Shown here: positions 41,408-51,769 of the stretch, piece after piece
Position numbering within the stretch: the first letter of the stretch is position 1
Layout of the letters: each line of letters starts with the position of its first letter
Assembly (NCBI GenBank): GCA_045613065.1
Contig: JAZLAH010000042.1
Span: forward strand, 1 to 64,000
Direction: 5' to 3'
Length of the DNA stretch: 64,000 bases
Source of the DNA: Fimenecus sp045613065
Lineage (GTDB): Bacteria; Bacillota; Clostridia; Oscillospirales; Acutalibacteraceae
Position numbers and translations under genes: made by a program
The notes under the pieces: generated by a model
Seen by the model: only the letters and a program-made list of their open reading frames with translations
Told to the model about the DNA's origin: nothing
Databases searched by the model: none

Positions 41408-41866
41408 TTACTTCTTTCTCCAAATTTCTGAATCATAAAGGATTGTCACTGGTCCATCGTTGAGAAGTTCAACTTTCATATCGGCACCAAAAACACCTTT
41501 TTCTACATTTTTTACACCATTTTCAATGAGCTTATCGCAAAAATACTCATACAACTCATTGGCTCTGTCCGGATGAGCAGAACGGATAAATGATGGTCTG
41601 TTACCTTTTTTCACATCAGCACAAAGTGTAAACTGTGATACCGCAAGGATTTCACCATCCACATTCTGTATATCAAGGTTCATTTTGCCCTCTTGGTCCT
41701 CAAATACACGAAGTGATGATGTTTTTCGTGCAAGAACCTCTGCATCAGCTTCAGTGTCACCATCCATAACACCAAGGAGAATAAGATAACCTTTATCTAT
41801 TTTTGAAACAAGCTCACCGTCAACAGTTACACTTGCTTTACTAACTCTTTGAATTACTGCTTTCAT
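41408..41866 (-). CDS. dtd: D-aminoacyl-tRNA deacylase
   Basis: 152-aa proofreading enzyme that removes D-amino acids and glycine from mischarged tRNA. Conserved MKAVIQRV start, SQFTL (active-site block) and the GPVT cross-dimer motif (here NDGPVT). It lies 2 bp after rel, as in most Firmicutes (rel-dtd). Confidence 0.95.
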   Translation of the reverse strand: MKAVIQRVSKASVTVDGELVSKIDKGYLILLGVMDGDTEADAEVLARKTSSLRVFEDQEGKMNLDIQNVDGEILAVSQFTLCADVKKGNRPSFIRSAHPDRANELYEYFCDKLIENGVKNVEKGVFGADMKVELLNDGPVTILYDSEIWRKK

Positions 41867-41868
41867 AA

Positions 41869-44079
41869 TTAACGCTCCACAGATAATATTCCGTCGATTT
41901 TTTCAATACGAGTAATAAGATTTTTAAGATGGTCAAGACCGCTGACATTGACAGTTAGTTCAACGATAGTTCTTCCATCTTTCATATCATGAGTACTGAT
42001 ACTTGTAATATTAACTCGCATATTTGCAACCTGAATAGCGACCTCTGCCATAAGTCCAACACGGGACAAACAAGTAAGCTGAAGTGTTGCTTTGTAATCC
42101 TCACGGACATTCTGGTTCCAATAAGCATTCACCCATCTTGCAGGTTCAGCACAATTCACAATATCCTTTGGCACATTTGTACAGTCTCTCTTATGAATTG
42201 AAACACCGTGACCTCTTGTAATAAAGCCGATAATGTTGTCACCTGGTAGCGGATTACAACATTGTGAAAACTTAATAAGACAGTTATCGATACCCTCAAC
42301 AGTAACACCATCTTTGTTCTTCTTGTTATTATCCTTAACAGGAATAACCTTGATTTCAGTACGACTCTTATCGTAGTTTTTCTGATATTCTTCCTTGATG
42401 TAAGGCATCATACGATTGATTGAAAGTCCACCATAACCGATTGCAGCATAAAAATCGTCAACATTTTCCAATCTTTGACGTTCTGCAAGACGTTTTATGA
42501 ACTTCTGATAATCCTCGTCAGAAAGACGAATATAATTTCGTCTGAATTCACGCTCGATTTCAGCCTTACCCTCAACAATATTTTCTTCTCGTTTTTCTTT
42601 TTTGAACCATGAACGGATTTTGCTCTTTGCCTGACTTGTTTTAACTATATTCAACCAGTCTCGACTTGGACCTTTACCCTGTTGTGATGATGTGAGAATT
42701 TCGACAATCTCACCTGTTTTAATTACGTAATCGATAGGTACAATTCGACCATCAACCTTAGCCCCTGTCATTTTGTTACCAACTGCAGAGTGAATTGCAT
42801 AAGCAAAGTCAATTACAGTTGAACCAACAGGCACATTTACAACATCACCTTTTGGTGTATAAACAAATACTTCATCAGTAATAAGGTCAGTTTTGATTGT
42901 TGAAACAAGTTCTCTTGCATCTCCTGATTCCTGCTGTGTTTCAAGCATTTCACGAATCCACTGAAGACGCTGGTCAAAGCTCTGTTTTCCACCCGAAACA
43001 CCAAGTTTATATTTCCAATGGGCAGCAATACCGAATTCAGCAGTACGATGCATTTCCCAAGTTCTTATCTGCACTTCAAACGGAGTTCCCTCTTTACCAA
43101 TAACAGTTGTATGAAGTGACTGATACATATTAGGTTTTGGTGTGGAAATATAGTCCTTAAATCTACCTGGAAGCGGATTATACATATCGTGGATAATACC
43201 AAGACAGTTATAACAATCAATTACACTGTCAACGATAATACGGACTGCGTAAATATCATAGATTTCATCAAACTGTTTACCCTGCATATACATTTTACGG
43301 TAAATTCCGTGAACGGATTTGATTCGACCGCTGATTTGTGCATTAGGAACATTCTGACGAACTCGGTCAGCAATCTTGCTCTTTATACTTTCAAGGAAAT
43401 CATTTCCCGAATCATTTGATTTCTTAAGATTTTCTTCAATACCCTCATAAGCCACACTATCAAGAAAATGAATAGCTCTGTCTTCAAGTTCTTCCTTAAC
43501 AGAACGAATACCGAGTCTATGAGAAATAGGTGCAAAAATTTCAAGTGTTTCAAGTGCCTTATCTCTCTGTTTTTGTGGTGGCATAAACTGAAGTGTTCTC
43601 ATATTGTGAACACGGTCAGCAAGCTTAACGATAATAACACGAATATCCTTTGACATTGCAAGAAGCATTTTACGGATATTTTCTGCCTGCTGTTCTTCTT
43701 TATTTTCACTTGAATTGAGCTGAACTCGACCAAGTTTTGTCACACCATCAACAAGAAGTGCAACCTCTTCGCCAAAATCAACTGTAAGCTGTTCAATTGT
43801 GTATGAAGTGTCCTCAACAACATCGTGAAGAAGGGCTGCCACAAGTGACTGATAATCCATACCTAAATCCACAAGGATATCACAAACAGCAATGGGGTGA
43901 ATAATATATGGTTCACCTGATTTTCTTTTCTGGTCACCGTGATATTCATTTGCAAGATTAAAGGCTTTGTCGATAATTTCCAACTCTTTTTCATTGTGAA
44001 TTGCCTTTATTCTGTTACGAAGATTGCCATAAAGTTCCTGAATATCAACATTAACATCAACAATCATATTTTCTGCCAT
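41869..44079 (-). CDS. rel: Bifunctional (p)ppGpp synthetase/hydrolase Rel
   Basis: 736-aa stringent-response enzyme. HD hydrolase domain (HPIAVCDILVDLG, LLHDVVEDT near 87), synthetase domain (GRIKSVHGIYRKM, YDIYAVRIIV), TGS domain (DLITDEVFVYTPKGDV, near 390-450) and C-terminal ACT/RRM (from about 660). Both active sites appear complete. Its ATG overlaps the recJ stop as TAATG; dtd follows 2 bp later. Full family length. Confidence 0.95.
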   Translation of the reverse strand: MAENMIVDVNVDIQELYGNLRNRIKAIHNEKELEIIDKAFNLANEYHGDQKRKSGEPYIIHPIAVCDILVDLGMDYQSLVAALLHDVVEDTSYTIEQLTVDFGEEVALLVDGVTKLGRVQLNSSENKEEQQAENIRKMLLAMSKDIRVIIVKLADRVHNMRTLQFMPPQKQRDKALETLEIFAPISHRLGIRSVKEELEDRAIHFLDSVAYEGIEENLKKSNDSGNDFLESIKSKIADRVRQNVPNAQISGRIKSVHGIYRKMYMQGKQFDEIYDIYAVRIIVDSVIDCYNCLGIIHDMYNPLPGRFKDYISTPKPNMYQSLHTTVIGKEGTPFEVQIRTWEMHRTAEFGIAAHWKYKLGVSGGKQSFDQRLQWIREMLETQQESGDARELVSTIKTDLITDEVFVYTPKGDVVNVPVGSTVIDFAYAIHSAVGNKMTGAKVDGRIVPIDYVIKTGEIVEILTSSQQGKGPSRDWLNIVKTSQAKSKIRSWFKKEKREENIVEGKAEIEREFRRNYIRLSDEDYQKFIKRLAERQRLENVDDFYAAIGYGGLSINRMMPYIKEEYQKNYDKSRTEIKVIPVKDNNKKNKDGVTVEGIDNCLIKFSQCCNPLPGDNIIGFITRGHGVSIHKRDCTNVPKDIVNCAEPARWVNAYWNQNVREDYKATLQLTCLSRVGLMAEVAIQVANMRVNITSISTHDMKDGRTIVELTVNVSGLDHLKNLITRIEKIDGILSVER

Positions 44080-46121
44080 TACCGTTCACCACCTTGCATT
44101 TCATTTAAGTTATTAAGAATTTCTGACTTTGACAAATCTGCTTTTTTACCGTCACCGTCAAAAACAATATGCTCATTTTCATATTTTATGAGTCCCATTT
44201 CAAAAAGTACATCAAGAGCCACTTTCATTGTGCAATATCTTTCAATAGGACATTTTGCTCTGACAGCAAGTGTTTCCACATCATACTGCCATTGTTTATA
44301 CTGCTTAAGAAGTCCGAAAACGCCTAACAAAAACTCTCTTGTCGGTGTTAAAAACCTTGTTTCGTGAGGTGTCAGGATTTCCTGTCTTTTATATTTTTCA
44401 TAGAGACATTGTGACTTAAAGAAAGTTTCATCATCAATTCCTGAAAAACGCATATCTCGAATCTGTACAGAAGCCTTTACCTCACCTCTGTATTCATTTT
44501 TATCAATTCTTACTGCAAGGTCAACTACATCACCCTCACAGAATTGAAAATCAGGTAATGTGGTTGAAAATTTCATTGCCACAAACTGAGTATTTCCTTT
44601 TACAAAAGAAAGTCTTAAATGCTTGCCCTCACCAACAGATCGTATACTTTCAAGAGTCACACCGAATATACCGAAAAGAGGTTGTGGATTACCTGCACCA
44701 AATGGTTCAAGAGTTTCAAGAGACTCCACAAGAGCTGCATTAATATATGCAGGATTCAGTTTGCAATCAAGCAACAATGTTGGTACTGTTTCAGAAACTG
44801 TGCTTGCAAATTCATTTATACGACGATAAAATTCACCTACATTTTCACGCTTTATACCAAGACCAGCTGCAAGAGTATGACCACCAAAATGTGTAAGTAA
44901 TGATTCACAGGATTTTATTGCATCATAAACAGAAAACCCGTTTATGCTTCTTGCTGAACCTGTACCCTCATCACCGTCAAAGGTAATCACGATTGTTGGC
45001 TTACCATATTTTTCGGTAATTCTTGCTGCAACAATTCCAATAACTCCTTGGTGCCAACCTTCACCACAGACAACTATAACACGAGCATATTTCAACTGCT
45101 CGTTACTTTCAATATGTCTGATAGCAGACTCCATAATTTCATTTTCATATTCGTGACGCTGGCGATTACATATATCAACCTGTTCACCAATCTGTAATGC
45201 AGTTATCAAATCGTCACAAAGTAAAAGTTTAAGTGCAGTTGTTGCAGACTCAATTCTGCCTGCTGCATTGATTCGTGGTGCTAATGAATAGGTAACACCA
45301 ACTGCATTAAGTTTTTTCTCACTTACACCTGCAATCTGACGAAGTGCATTTATACCACTACAAGGATTTGAATTGATTTTTGCAACACCATATTTTACGA
45401 TTGCTCTGTTTTCGTCTTTTAAGTCGACCACGTCAGCAATTGTACCAACTGCAACGATATCGGCATAGCGATTGAGAATATCAGAATAATCACCTTTTTC
45501 AAGTGCACATACAACTTTGAATGCAACACCAACCCCAGCCCAATCCTTAAAATGAAGATTACAATCTTCACGATGCGGGTTAATAACAGCAACAGCATTA
45601 GGTAACACCTCACCAACATGGTGATGGTCAGTAACTACAGTTTCAATACCAAGACTGTTTGCATAACTGATTTCATCAATTGCAGAAATGCCATTATCCA
45701 CAGTGACAATAAGCCTAACTCCCTTTTCATGAAGGTAAGTTATGGCATCTTTATTCATTCCGTAACCTTCACTGACTCTGTCAGGGATATAGTACATCAC
45801 ATCAGCGTGACGAGAAGAGAGATATGAATACATAAGTGCAGTGGCAGTAACACCATCTGCATCATAGTCGCCGAATACGCAAATCTTTTCTTTTTCATCT
45901 ATCGCTTTTTCGATTCTTTCAACTGCCTTATCCATATCAGCAATAAGATATGGGTCACAGAAACTGAAATCACTATCAAAAAATTCTTCAACATCCTCAT
46001 ATTCTGTAACTCCACGGGATACTAATATAAGGGCAGTAAAAGGGTCAAGACTATGATTTTCTGCTACCTGAGCTGCTAATTCTTTATCAATATGTGCAGT
46101 GAGCCATTTTTTTCTACTCAT
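44079..46121 (-). CDS. recJ: Single-stranded-DNA-specific exonuclease RecJ
   Basis: 680-aa 5'-3' exonuclease. The ATG at 46121 follows GGGGGA; an upstream in-frame start at 46139 overlaps that site. DHH-family motifs: FGDYDADGVTATA (near 75), VTVDNGIS, DHHHVGEVLP (near 161) and a DHHA1-type GGH motif (FGGHTLAAGLGI). An OB domain follows. It acts in recombination and mismatch repair. First gene of recJ-rel-dtd-MBL-hemZ. Confidence 0.94.
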   Translation of the reverse strand: MSRKKWLTAHIDKELAAQVAENHSLDPFTALILVSRGVTEYEDVEEFFDSDFSFCDPYLIADMDKAVERIEKAIDEKEKICVFGDYDADGVTATALMYSYLSSRHADVMYYIPDRVSEGYGMNKDAITYLHEKGVRLIVTVDNGISAIDEISYANSLGIETVVTDHHHVGEVLPNAVAVINPHREDCNLHFKDWAGVGVAFKVVCALEKGDYSDILNRYADIVAVGTIADVVDLKDENRAIVKYGVAKINSNPCSGINALRQIAGVSEKKLNAVGVTYSLAPRINAAGRIESATTALKLLLCDDLITALQIGEQVDICNRQRHEYENEIMESAIRHIESNEQLKYARVIVVCGEGWHQGVIGIVAARITEKYGKPTIVITFDGDEGTGSARSINGFSVYDAIKSCESLLTHFGGHTLAAGLGIKRENVGEFYRRINEFASTVSETVPTLLLDCKLNPAYINAALVESLETLEPFGAGNPQPLFGIFGVTLESIRSVGEGKHLRLSFVKGNTQFVAMKFSTTLPDFQFCEGDVVDLAVRIDKNEYRGEVKASVQIRDMRFSGIDDETFFKSQCLYEKYKRQEILTPHETRFLTPTREFLLGVFGLLKQYKQWQYDVETLAVRAKCPIERYCTMKVALDVLFEMGLIKYENEHIVFDGDGKKADLSKSEILNNLNEMQGGER

Positions 46122-46172
46122 TAGTCTTCCCCCTTTCAAATCTTAAAATAAATCACAATTTACTAATTTATC

Positions 46173-46201
46173 ATTATACCATTTACTCCCTTTGTTTTCA
46201 A
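46173..46201 (-). promoter_or_regulatory. Predicted sigma-A promoter for recJ-rel operon
   Basis: Minus strand TTGAAA (46196-46201), 17-bp spacer, perfect TATAAT (46173-46178), 52 bp before the recJ ATG. Confidence 0.7.
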
Positions 46202-46234
46202 GGTTTTTATGGTAAAAACAAGCCCATTTTACTG

Positions 46235-46263
46235 TTGAAAATCAATATAAATTATGATAGAAT
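46235..46263 (+). promoter_or_regulatory. Predicted sigma-A promoter for glmU-like/pth/mfd operon
   Basis: TTGAAA (46235-46240), 17-bp spacer, TAGAAT (46258-46263), 30 bp before the ATG; divergent from the recJ promoter with 33 bp between the -35 boxes. Confidence 0.6.
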
Positions 46264-46292
46264 TAAAAAACAATATAATTTGAGGTATCCTT

Positions 46293-46973
46293 ATGACAGA
46301 AAAAGATATTAAGAACCAAAAAAACATAGAATTTCATGAATCAAATGGTGTTGAAATCCCTTATCACCAGAGCGTTGTTATTGAAGAAAATGTAACAATC
46401 GGTAAGGGTACTGTGATTATGCCTAACACTATGATTTTTTCAGGTGTCACTATCGGTGAAAACTGTGTTATCGGTCCTAGTACTCTCATTAAAGAAAGCA
46501 CTATCGGAAATAAGGTTAAACTCAATTCCGTTCAATGCTATCAATCAAAGGTGCTGAGCGGTGCTGATATCGGTCCTTTTGTTCATATAAGACCAAATTC
46601 AGTTATAGGTGAAAAAGTGCATCTCGGTAATTTTGTTGAAGTTAAAAACTCAAATATCGATGAGGATACAAAGGTTTCTCACCTCACTTACGTTGGTGAC
46701 TCTGATGTTGGCAAACGAGTAAACTTTGGTTGTGGTACTGTAACTGTAAACTATGATGGTAAAAACAAGCATCGTACAACCATTGGTGATGACTGTTTTA
46801 TCGGTTGTAACACAAACCTTGTTGCACCTGTAACACTTTGTGACGGTGCATATACTGCAGCAGGTTCAACCATTACAGAAAATGTTCCTGCCGATTCCCT
46901 TGGTATTGCAAGAGCAAGACAAGTAAATATTGAGGGTTGGAGAGAATTAAATAAAGATAGATTTAAGAAATAA
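46293..46973 (+). CDS. GlmU acetyltransferase-domain protein lacking the uridylyltransferase half
   Basis: 226-aa left-handed beta-helix protein with many hexapeptide repeats. It matches only the C-terminal acetyltransferase part of GlmU: SHLTYVGDSDVG with the catalytic-type H130, NYDGKNKHRTTIGDD and AAGSTITENVP. The approximately 230-residue N-terminal nucleotidyltransferase domain is absent and the ORF starts cleanly at ATG, so this is a genuine short protein. It probably acetylates glucosamine-1-phosphate, with another enzyme making UDP-GlcNAc. Gene order before pth and mfd matches the position of full-length glmU in other Firmicutes. Confidence 0.85.
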   Translation: MTEKDIKNQKNIEFHESNGVEIPYHQSVVIEENVTIGKGTVIMPNTMIFSGVTIGENCVIGPSTLIKESTIGNKVKLNSVQCYQSKVLSGADIGPFVHIRPNSVIGEKVHLGNFVEVKNSNIDEDTKVSHLTYVGDSDVGKRVNFGCGTVTVNYDGKNKHRTTIGDDCFIGCNTNLVAPVTLCDGAYTAAGSTITENVPADSLGIARARQVNIEGWRELNKDRFKK

Positions 46974-46984
46974 AGGAAACAATT

Positions 46985-47599
46985 ATGTTCAACAAATTCA
47001 GAAAACAAACAATTAAGGGAGCTGTCGGCACACACGAATTTCTCATCGTTGGCCTTGGTAATCCTGGCAATAAATACACATTAACACGACACAACGCAGG
47101 TTTTTTATGTCTTGATATGTTATCCGAAAAACTTTCTTTCGGAATTGATAGACTTAAATATAAATCACTTATAGCTGATACAAATATCAATAGTCATCGT
47201 TGTATTGTTATGAAGCCACAGACATTTATGAATAACAGTGGTGAAGCTGTAAGAGAATGTGCATCATTTTACAAAATCCCACCTGAAAAGGTAATTGTAA
47301 TTTATGACGATATTTCTCTTGATGTTGGTAAACTTCGTATTCGCAGAAAAGGTACTGATGGTGGTCACAACGGAATCAAGAGTATTATATATCACTTAAA
47401 TTCTGACCAATTTCCAAGAATCAAGGTTGGTTGTGGTAAAAAACCCCATCCTGACTACGACCTTGCTGACTGGGTACTTTCAGAATTCAAAAAAGACGAG
47501 CAGAAAGCTTTAGAGCCTGCACTAGAAAATGCTTGTAAGGCTATTGAACTTCTGCTCGATAATGAAATTGACAAGGCAATGAACTTATACAATAGTTGA
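46985..47599 (+). CDS. pth: Peptidyl-tRNA hydrolase
   Basis: 204-aa enzyme recycling peptidyl-tRNA. Family blocks: FLIVGLGNPGNKYTLTRHNAGF with the catalytic histidine, KPQTFMNNSGEAV, YDDISLDVGKLRIR and GGHNGIKSI. The N-terminal 18 residues are an extension relative to the usual start; an internal start is not available. It is the SpoVC equivalent, 11 bp after the GlmU-like gene and 10 bp before mfd. Confidence 0.95.
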   Translation: MFNKFRKQTIKGAVGTHEFLIVGLGNPGNKYTLTRHNAGFLCLDMLSEKLSFGIDRLKYKSLIADTNINSHRCIVMKPQTFMNNSGEAVRECASFYKIPPEKVIVIYDDISLDVGKLRIRRKGTDGGHNGIKSIIYHLNSDQFPRIKVGCGKKPHPDYDLADWVLSEFKKDEQKALEPALENACKAIELLLDNEIDKAMNLYNS

Positions 47600-47609
47600 G
47601 GCAAAAACT

Positions 47610-50600
47610 ATGTCAGCATTCACACAGGTAATTGAAAATTCAGCAGAATACGAAGGTGTGGTAAACAGCATCAAAAAAGGCTTTTTACCACAGGGAGTTT
47701 TAGGATTAATTCCCGTTATGAAGGCACACCTTGTATCTGCTGTAACAGGGGGTCTTGAAAAAAAGGCCCTTGTTGTCGTGCCTGATGATGCAACTGCTGT
47801 ACGACTCTGTGAAGATTTGACAACCCTTGGTGTTTCTGCACTCCAATATCCATCAAGAAGTCTTTCTTTCTATACAACTGACTCGCAGAGTTATGAATAC
47901 GAACAAAAACGAATCAAGGTTCTTCGACGCATGCTCGACAATCGTTGCGATATCATAGTTGCAAGTGCAGAAGCAAGTCTTTCATACACAGTTCCACCTG
48001 AAATTTTAAGACAAAAGTCCGTTCTTCTTAAGAAAAACGAAGAAACAACACTTGAAAAAATTGTTATGTCTTTAAATTGTGCTGGATATACACGAGTTGA
48101 TGCCGTTGAGGGTGTTGGTCAATTTTCTGTTCGTGGTGGAATTGTGGACTTTTTCTCACCTGATGATGAAGAACCTGTACGAATTGAGCTTTGGGGTGAT
48201 ACAGTTGACACAATGTGTCATTTTGATGTTGTTTCACAAAGAAGAACAGTTAATATTGACGAAGTCCTCATTGCTCCGTCAAAAGAAATTATCATTGACA
48301 ATCCACAGGAATTAATCAAAAAAATCGAAAATCTTGCATCTTCTATAAGAGGTAAAAAAACTGACATTATTCGTGAAAAACTATATAACGATGTTGACAG
48401 ACTCAAAGGTGGTTTATCCGTTGGTTCTGCCGACAAGTATCTTCCACTTATCTATTCCCCTGCTACAATTTTTGATTATGCAAAAGATTATCTTCTTTTT
48501 GCCTTTGAGACAAGTGGAATTAAGGAAAAAGTATCGTCTTCACAGAAACTTTTGTACGAAGACATCAAAACATGTGTTGATGATGGAACACTTTGTAAGG
48601 GACTTGACAAGTTCTGCCTTACATTCAATGAATTGATTGATAAGTACACTGAATTTGGTGCAACTTATGTTGACAATTTTGCTAGAGGAAGCTTTGATAC
48701 ATCGGTAAAAAGTCTTACAACATTCAACGGCAACACTTTACCTATCTGGAACGGAAAACTTGACGTTCTTATGGAAGACTTAAAGCCTGTCAACACAAAC
48801 GACAGTACAGTTGTAGTGTTTGCAGGTACTGAAAAAAGTGCAAAAAATCTTGCAGAAACCTTAAATGACGAAAATTTTATTTCGGTTTATTTTTCGAATA
48901 TCCCTGCTAAGTTCCCTAAAGGTGCAATCTGTGTACTTGCCGGGTCATTAAGCTCAGGTTTCTCATACCCGAGAGAAAAACTGTATGTTTTTACATACTC
49001 AAAGGTTTATCAGTCAAAAACAAGACGAAAAAATACAGGTTTTAAGGCAAGAGATACGATACATTCCCTTGACGAAATCAAAAAAGGTGACTATGTTGTT
49101 CATGCTGTTCACGGTATCGGTATTTTTGACGGTGTGACACAGCTTGAAGCCAATAAAATTATAAAAGACTATATCAAAATCAAGTATGCAAAAAGTGATG
49201 TGCTTTATGTACCTGTCACTCAGCTTGACTTGGTATCAAAATATATAGGCCCACACGAAGATGACGGAAAAGCACTTAAACTCAATCGTCTTGGTGGTGG
49301 TGAATGGGAAAAGACAAGAAATAAAGTCCGTTCAGCCGTTAAGGATATGGCTGACCAGCTTATTAAACTATACTCACAGCGACTTCACAGTGAGGGTTAT
49401 GCTTTTTCACCTGATATTGATATGCAAATGGACTTTGAGAGAAGATTCCCATTTGAAGAAACTGGTGACCAGTTAAGAAGTATAGATGAAATTAAAAGCG
49501 ATATGGAAAAGCCATATCCAATGGACAGACTTCTTTGTGGTGACGTTGGTTTTGGTAAAACTGAAGTTGCATTAAGAGCCGTTTTCAAGTGTATTGCTGA
49601 CGGAAAACAATGTGCAATCCTTGTCCCTACAACAATCCTTGCATTACAGCATTATCAGACAATCCTCAAGCGTTTTGAGGGATTCCCTATTGAAGCAGAA
49701 ATGCTTTCCCGATTCCGCACACCTACACAAAGGTCCAAAATAATAAAGAGTATAAATGCAGGATTTATTGATATTATCGTTGGTACTCATTCACTTATTT
49801 CTAAAAATGTAAAGTTCAAGGATTTAGGTCTTCTCATTGTTGACGAAGAACAACGATTCGGTGTTGCACAAAAGGAAAAACTCAAAGAATTATTCCCTGG
49901 TGTTGATGTGCTGACACTTTCTGCTACGCCTATTCCGAGAACACTTAATATGGCTATGTCAGGAATCCGTGATATGTCAGTTATCGAAGAAGCACCGTCT
50001 GACCGTTCACCAGTTCAAACTTATGTTGTTGAACACAATATGCCACTCCTTTGTGAAGCTATGGAAAAAGAACTTCGTCGTGGTGGTCAGGTGTATTTCT
50101 TACACAACAGAGTTGACACTATTGATGGCGTTGCAAATTCAATTCAAGAATTCTTACCTGATGCGAGAATTGCAACTGCTCACGGTAAAATGACCGAAGA
50201 ACAATTAAGCACAATCTGGCGTGACCTTATGAACGGTGAAATTGACATTCTTGTCTGTACAACCATTATCGAAACAGGCGTTGACGTGCCAAATGCCAAT
50301 ACACTTATCATTGAAGATGCTGACAAACTGGGACTTGCTCAGCTTCATCAGCTTCGTGGTCGTGTTGGTCGAAGTGCAAGACGAGCAAGTGCATATCTCA
50401 CATATAAACGAGATAAAAATCTTACTGAAATTGCTTATAAACGACTTCAGGCAATCCGTGAATATACAGAATTCGGTTCAGGCTTTAAAATTGCTATGCG
50501 TGACCTTGAAATCCGAGGTGCTGGTAATCTTTTAGGTGCACAGCAACATGGTCACCTTGCAGCAGTCGGTTATGATATGTATATGAAACTTTTAAGTGAT

Positions 50601-51083
50601 GCAATCCGTCAGGAAAAAGGCGAAAAGCCAAAGCAGAAAGAATGTCTTATCGACCTTCAAATCAATGCACACATTCCTGATAAATACATTTCTGCACTTG
50701 CACAGAGACTTTCTGTATATCGCAGAATTGCCGACATACGAACATTTCAGGATGCAGAGGATGTTCGTGATGAACTCCGTGACCGTTTTGGTGATATTCC
50801 ACCATCAGTTGAGGGACTTATTGAGGTTTCTCTCTGTAGAAATACTGCTGCCTTCCTTGGAATTTATGAAATCGGTCAACGAGGTGAAACGCTCTGCCTT
50901 TACTGTGAAGAAATCAACCCTTCATTGGTACTTGATATTTCTTCAATTCTCCGTGGTCGTGTGGGAGTTACAGGAAGTGGTAAAAAGAGCATAAATGTTA
51001 AAAAGAATCCTGACCAGAATTCCCTTGATACGCTCAAGGAAATTTTTGAGGCAGTAGAAAGCACGAGAGTTGGTAAAAAATGA
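47610..51083 (+). CDS. mfd: Transcription-repair coupling factor Mfd
   Basis: 1157-aa translocase that removes stalled RNA polymerase and recruits UvrA. UvrB-like N-terminus, CarD-like polymerase-interaction domain (KKGDYVVHAVHGIGIF near 490), helicase motifs GDVGFGKTEVA (near 645) and DEEQ (near 744), the TRG-like QLHQLRGRVGRS block and a C-terminal domain D7. Full length, intact. It overlaps the DUF554 gene by 4 nt. Confidence 0.97.
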   Translation: MSAFTQVIENSAEYEGVVNSIKKGFLPQGVLGLIPVMKAHLVSAVTGGLEKKALVVVPDDATAVRLCEDLTTLGVSALQYPSRSLSFYTTDSQSYEYEQKRIKVLRRMLDNRCDIIVASAEASLSYTVPPEILRQKSVLLKKNEETTLEKIVMSLNCAGYTRVDAVEGVGQFSVRGGIVDFFSPDDEEPVRIELWGDTVDTMCHFDVVSQRRTVNIDEVLIAPSKEIIIDNPQELIKKIENLASSIRGKKTDIIREKLYNDVDRLKGGLSVGSADKYLPLIYSPATIFDYAKDYLLFAFETSGIKEKVSSSQKLLYEDIKTCVDDGTLCKGLDKFCLTFNELIDKYTEFGATYVDNFARGSFDTSVKSLTTFNGNTLPIWNGKLDVLMEDLKPVNTNDSTVVVFAGTEKSAKNLAETLNDENFISVYFSNIPAKFPKGAICVLAGSLSSGFSYPREKLYVFTYSKVYQSKTRRKNTGFKARDTIHSLDEIKKGDYVVHAVHGIGIFDGVTQLEANKIIKDYIKIKYAKSDVLYVPVTQLDLVSKYIGPHEDDGKALKLNRLGGGEWEKTRNKVRSAVKDMADQLIKLYSQRLHSEGYAFSPDIDMQMDFERRFPFEETGDQLRSIDEIKSDMEKPYPMDRLLCGDVGFGKTEVALRAVFKCIADGKQCAILVPTTILALQHYQTILKRFEGFPIEAEMLSRFRTPTQRSKIIKSINAGFIDIIVGTHSLISKNVKFKDLGLLIVDEEQRFGVAQKEKLKELFPGVDVLTLSATPIPRTLNMAMSGIRDMSVIEEAPSDRSPVQTYVVEHNMPLLCEAMEKELRRGGQVYFLHNRVDTIDGVANSIQEFLPDARIATAHGKMTEEQLSTIWRDLMNGEIDILVCTTIIETGVDVPNANTLIIEDADKLGLAQLHQLRGRVGRSARRASAYLTYKRDKNLTEIAYKRLQAIREYTEFGSGFKIAMRDLEIRGAGNLLGAQQHGHLAAVGYDMYMKLLSDAIRQEKGEKPKQKECLIDLQINAHIPDKYISALAQRLSVYRRIADIRTFQDAEDVRDELRDRFGDIPPSVEGLIEVSLCRNTAAFLGIYEIGQRGETLCLYCEEINPSLVLDISSILRGRVGVTGSGKKSINVKKNPDQNSLDTLKEIFEAVESTRVGKK

Positions 51084-51766
51084 TTGGTACAATAGTTAAT
51101 ACTGCCACAATTCTTACAGGTAGTGTTATTGGCAGTTTACTTAAAAAAGGAATTAAAGAAAAATACACAAAATGTCTTATGAATGCTATGGGACTTGCAG
51201 CAGCAGGTATCGGTATTAACTCTGTTGTACAAAATATGCCCAACAGCAAATATCCTGTTTTGTTCATTGTAAGCCTTGCTTTAGGCTCACTTTTCGGTAA
51301 TATGATTGACCTTGACAAACGATTTAACAATCTTGTTGAGAAAAAGGGCAAAAGTGAACTGGGAAAAGGACTTTCAACTGCAATTCTCCTTTTTTGTATC
51401 GGCAGTCTTTCAATTTTAGGTCCAATCAACTCAGCACTCAACAACGACCATACATATCTTTTTACAAATGCTACTCTTGACTTTGTTACAAGTATGGTTT
51501 TAGCATCAACTTACGGAATTGGAATTGCACTTGCAGCACCTGTGCTGTTTTTATGGCAAGGCTCTATCTATTTACTTGCAACATTTTTAGGTGAATTTAT
51601 GAGTCCTGAACTTATGTGTGAAATCAGCGTTGTTGGTGGATTTTTAATCGCATCATCAGGTCTTGCAATTCTTGAAATAAAAAATCTTAAAACACTCAAT
51701 ATGTTACCTTCACTTTTAATTCCACCTGTATGGTTTGTGATTATGTGGGTAATTTCATTATTTTAA
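51080..51766 (+). CDS. DUF554 membrane protein (YqgA-like)
   Basis: 228-aa membrane protein with six to seven hydrophobic segments, the DUF554 start (MIGTIVNTATILTGSVIGSLLKKGI) and the GSLSILGPINSAL segment typical of the family. Function unknown; suggested transport role is unproven. The start overlaps mfd (ATGA), so it is cotranslated with it. Confidence 0.88.
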   Translation: MIGTIVNTATILTGSVIGSLLKKGIKEKYTKCLMNAMGLAAAGIGINSVVQNMPNSKYPVLFIVSLALGSLFGNMIDLDKRFNNLVEKKGKSELGKGLSTAILLFCIGSLSILGPINSALNNDHTYLFTNATLDFVTSMVLASTYGIGIALAAPVLFLWQGSIYLLATFLGEFMSPELMCEISVVGGFLIASSGLAILEIKNLKTLNMLPSLLIPPVWFVIMWVISLF

Positions 51767-51769
51767 TTT

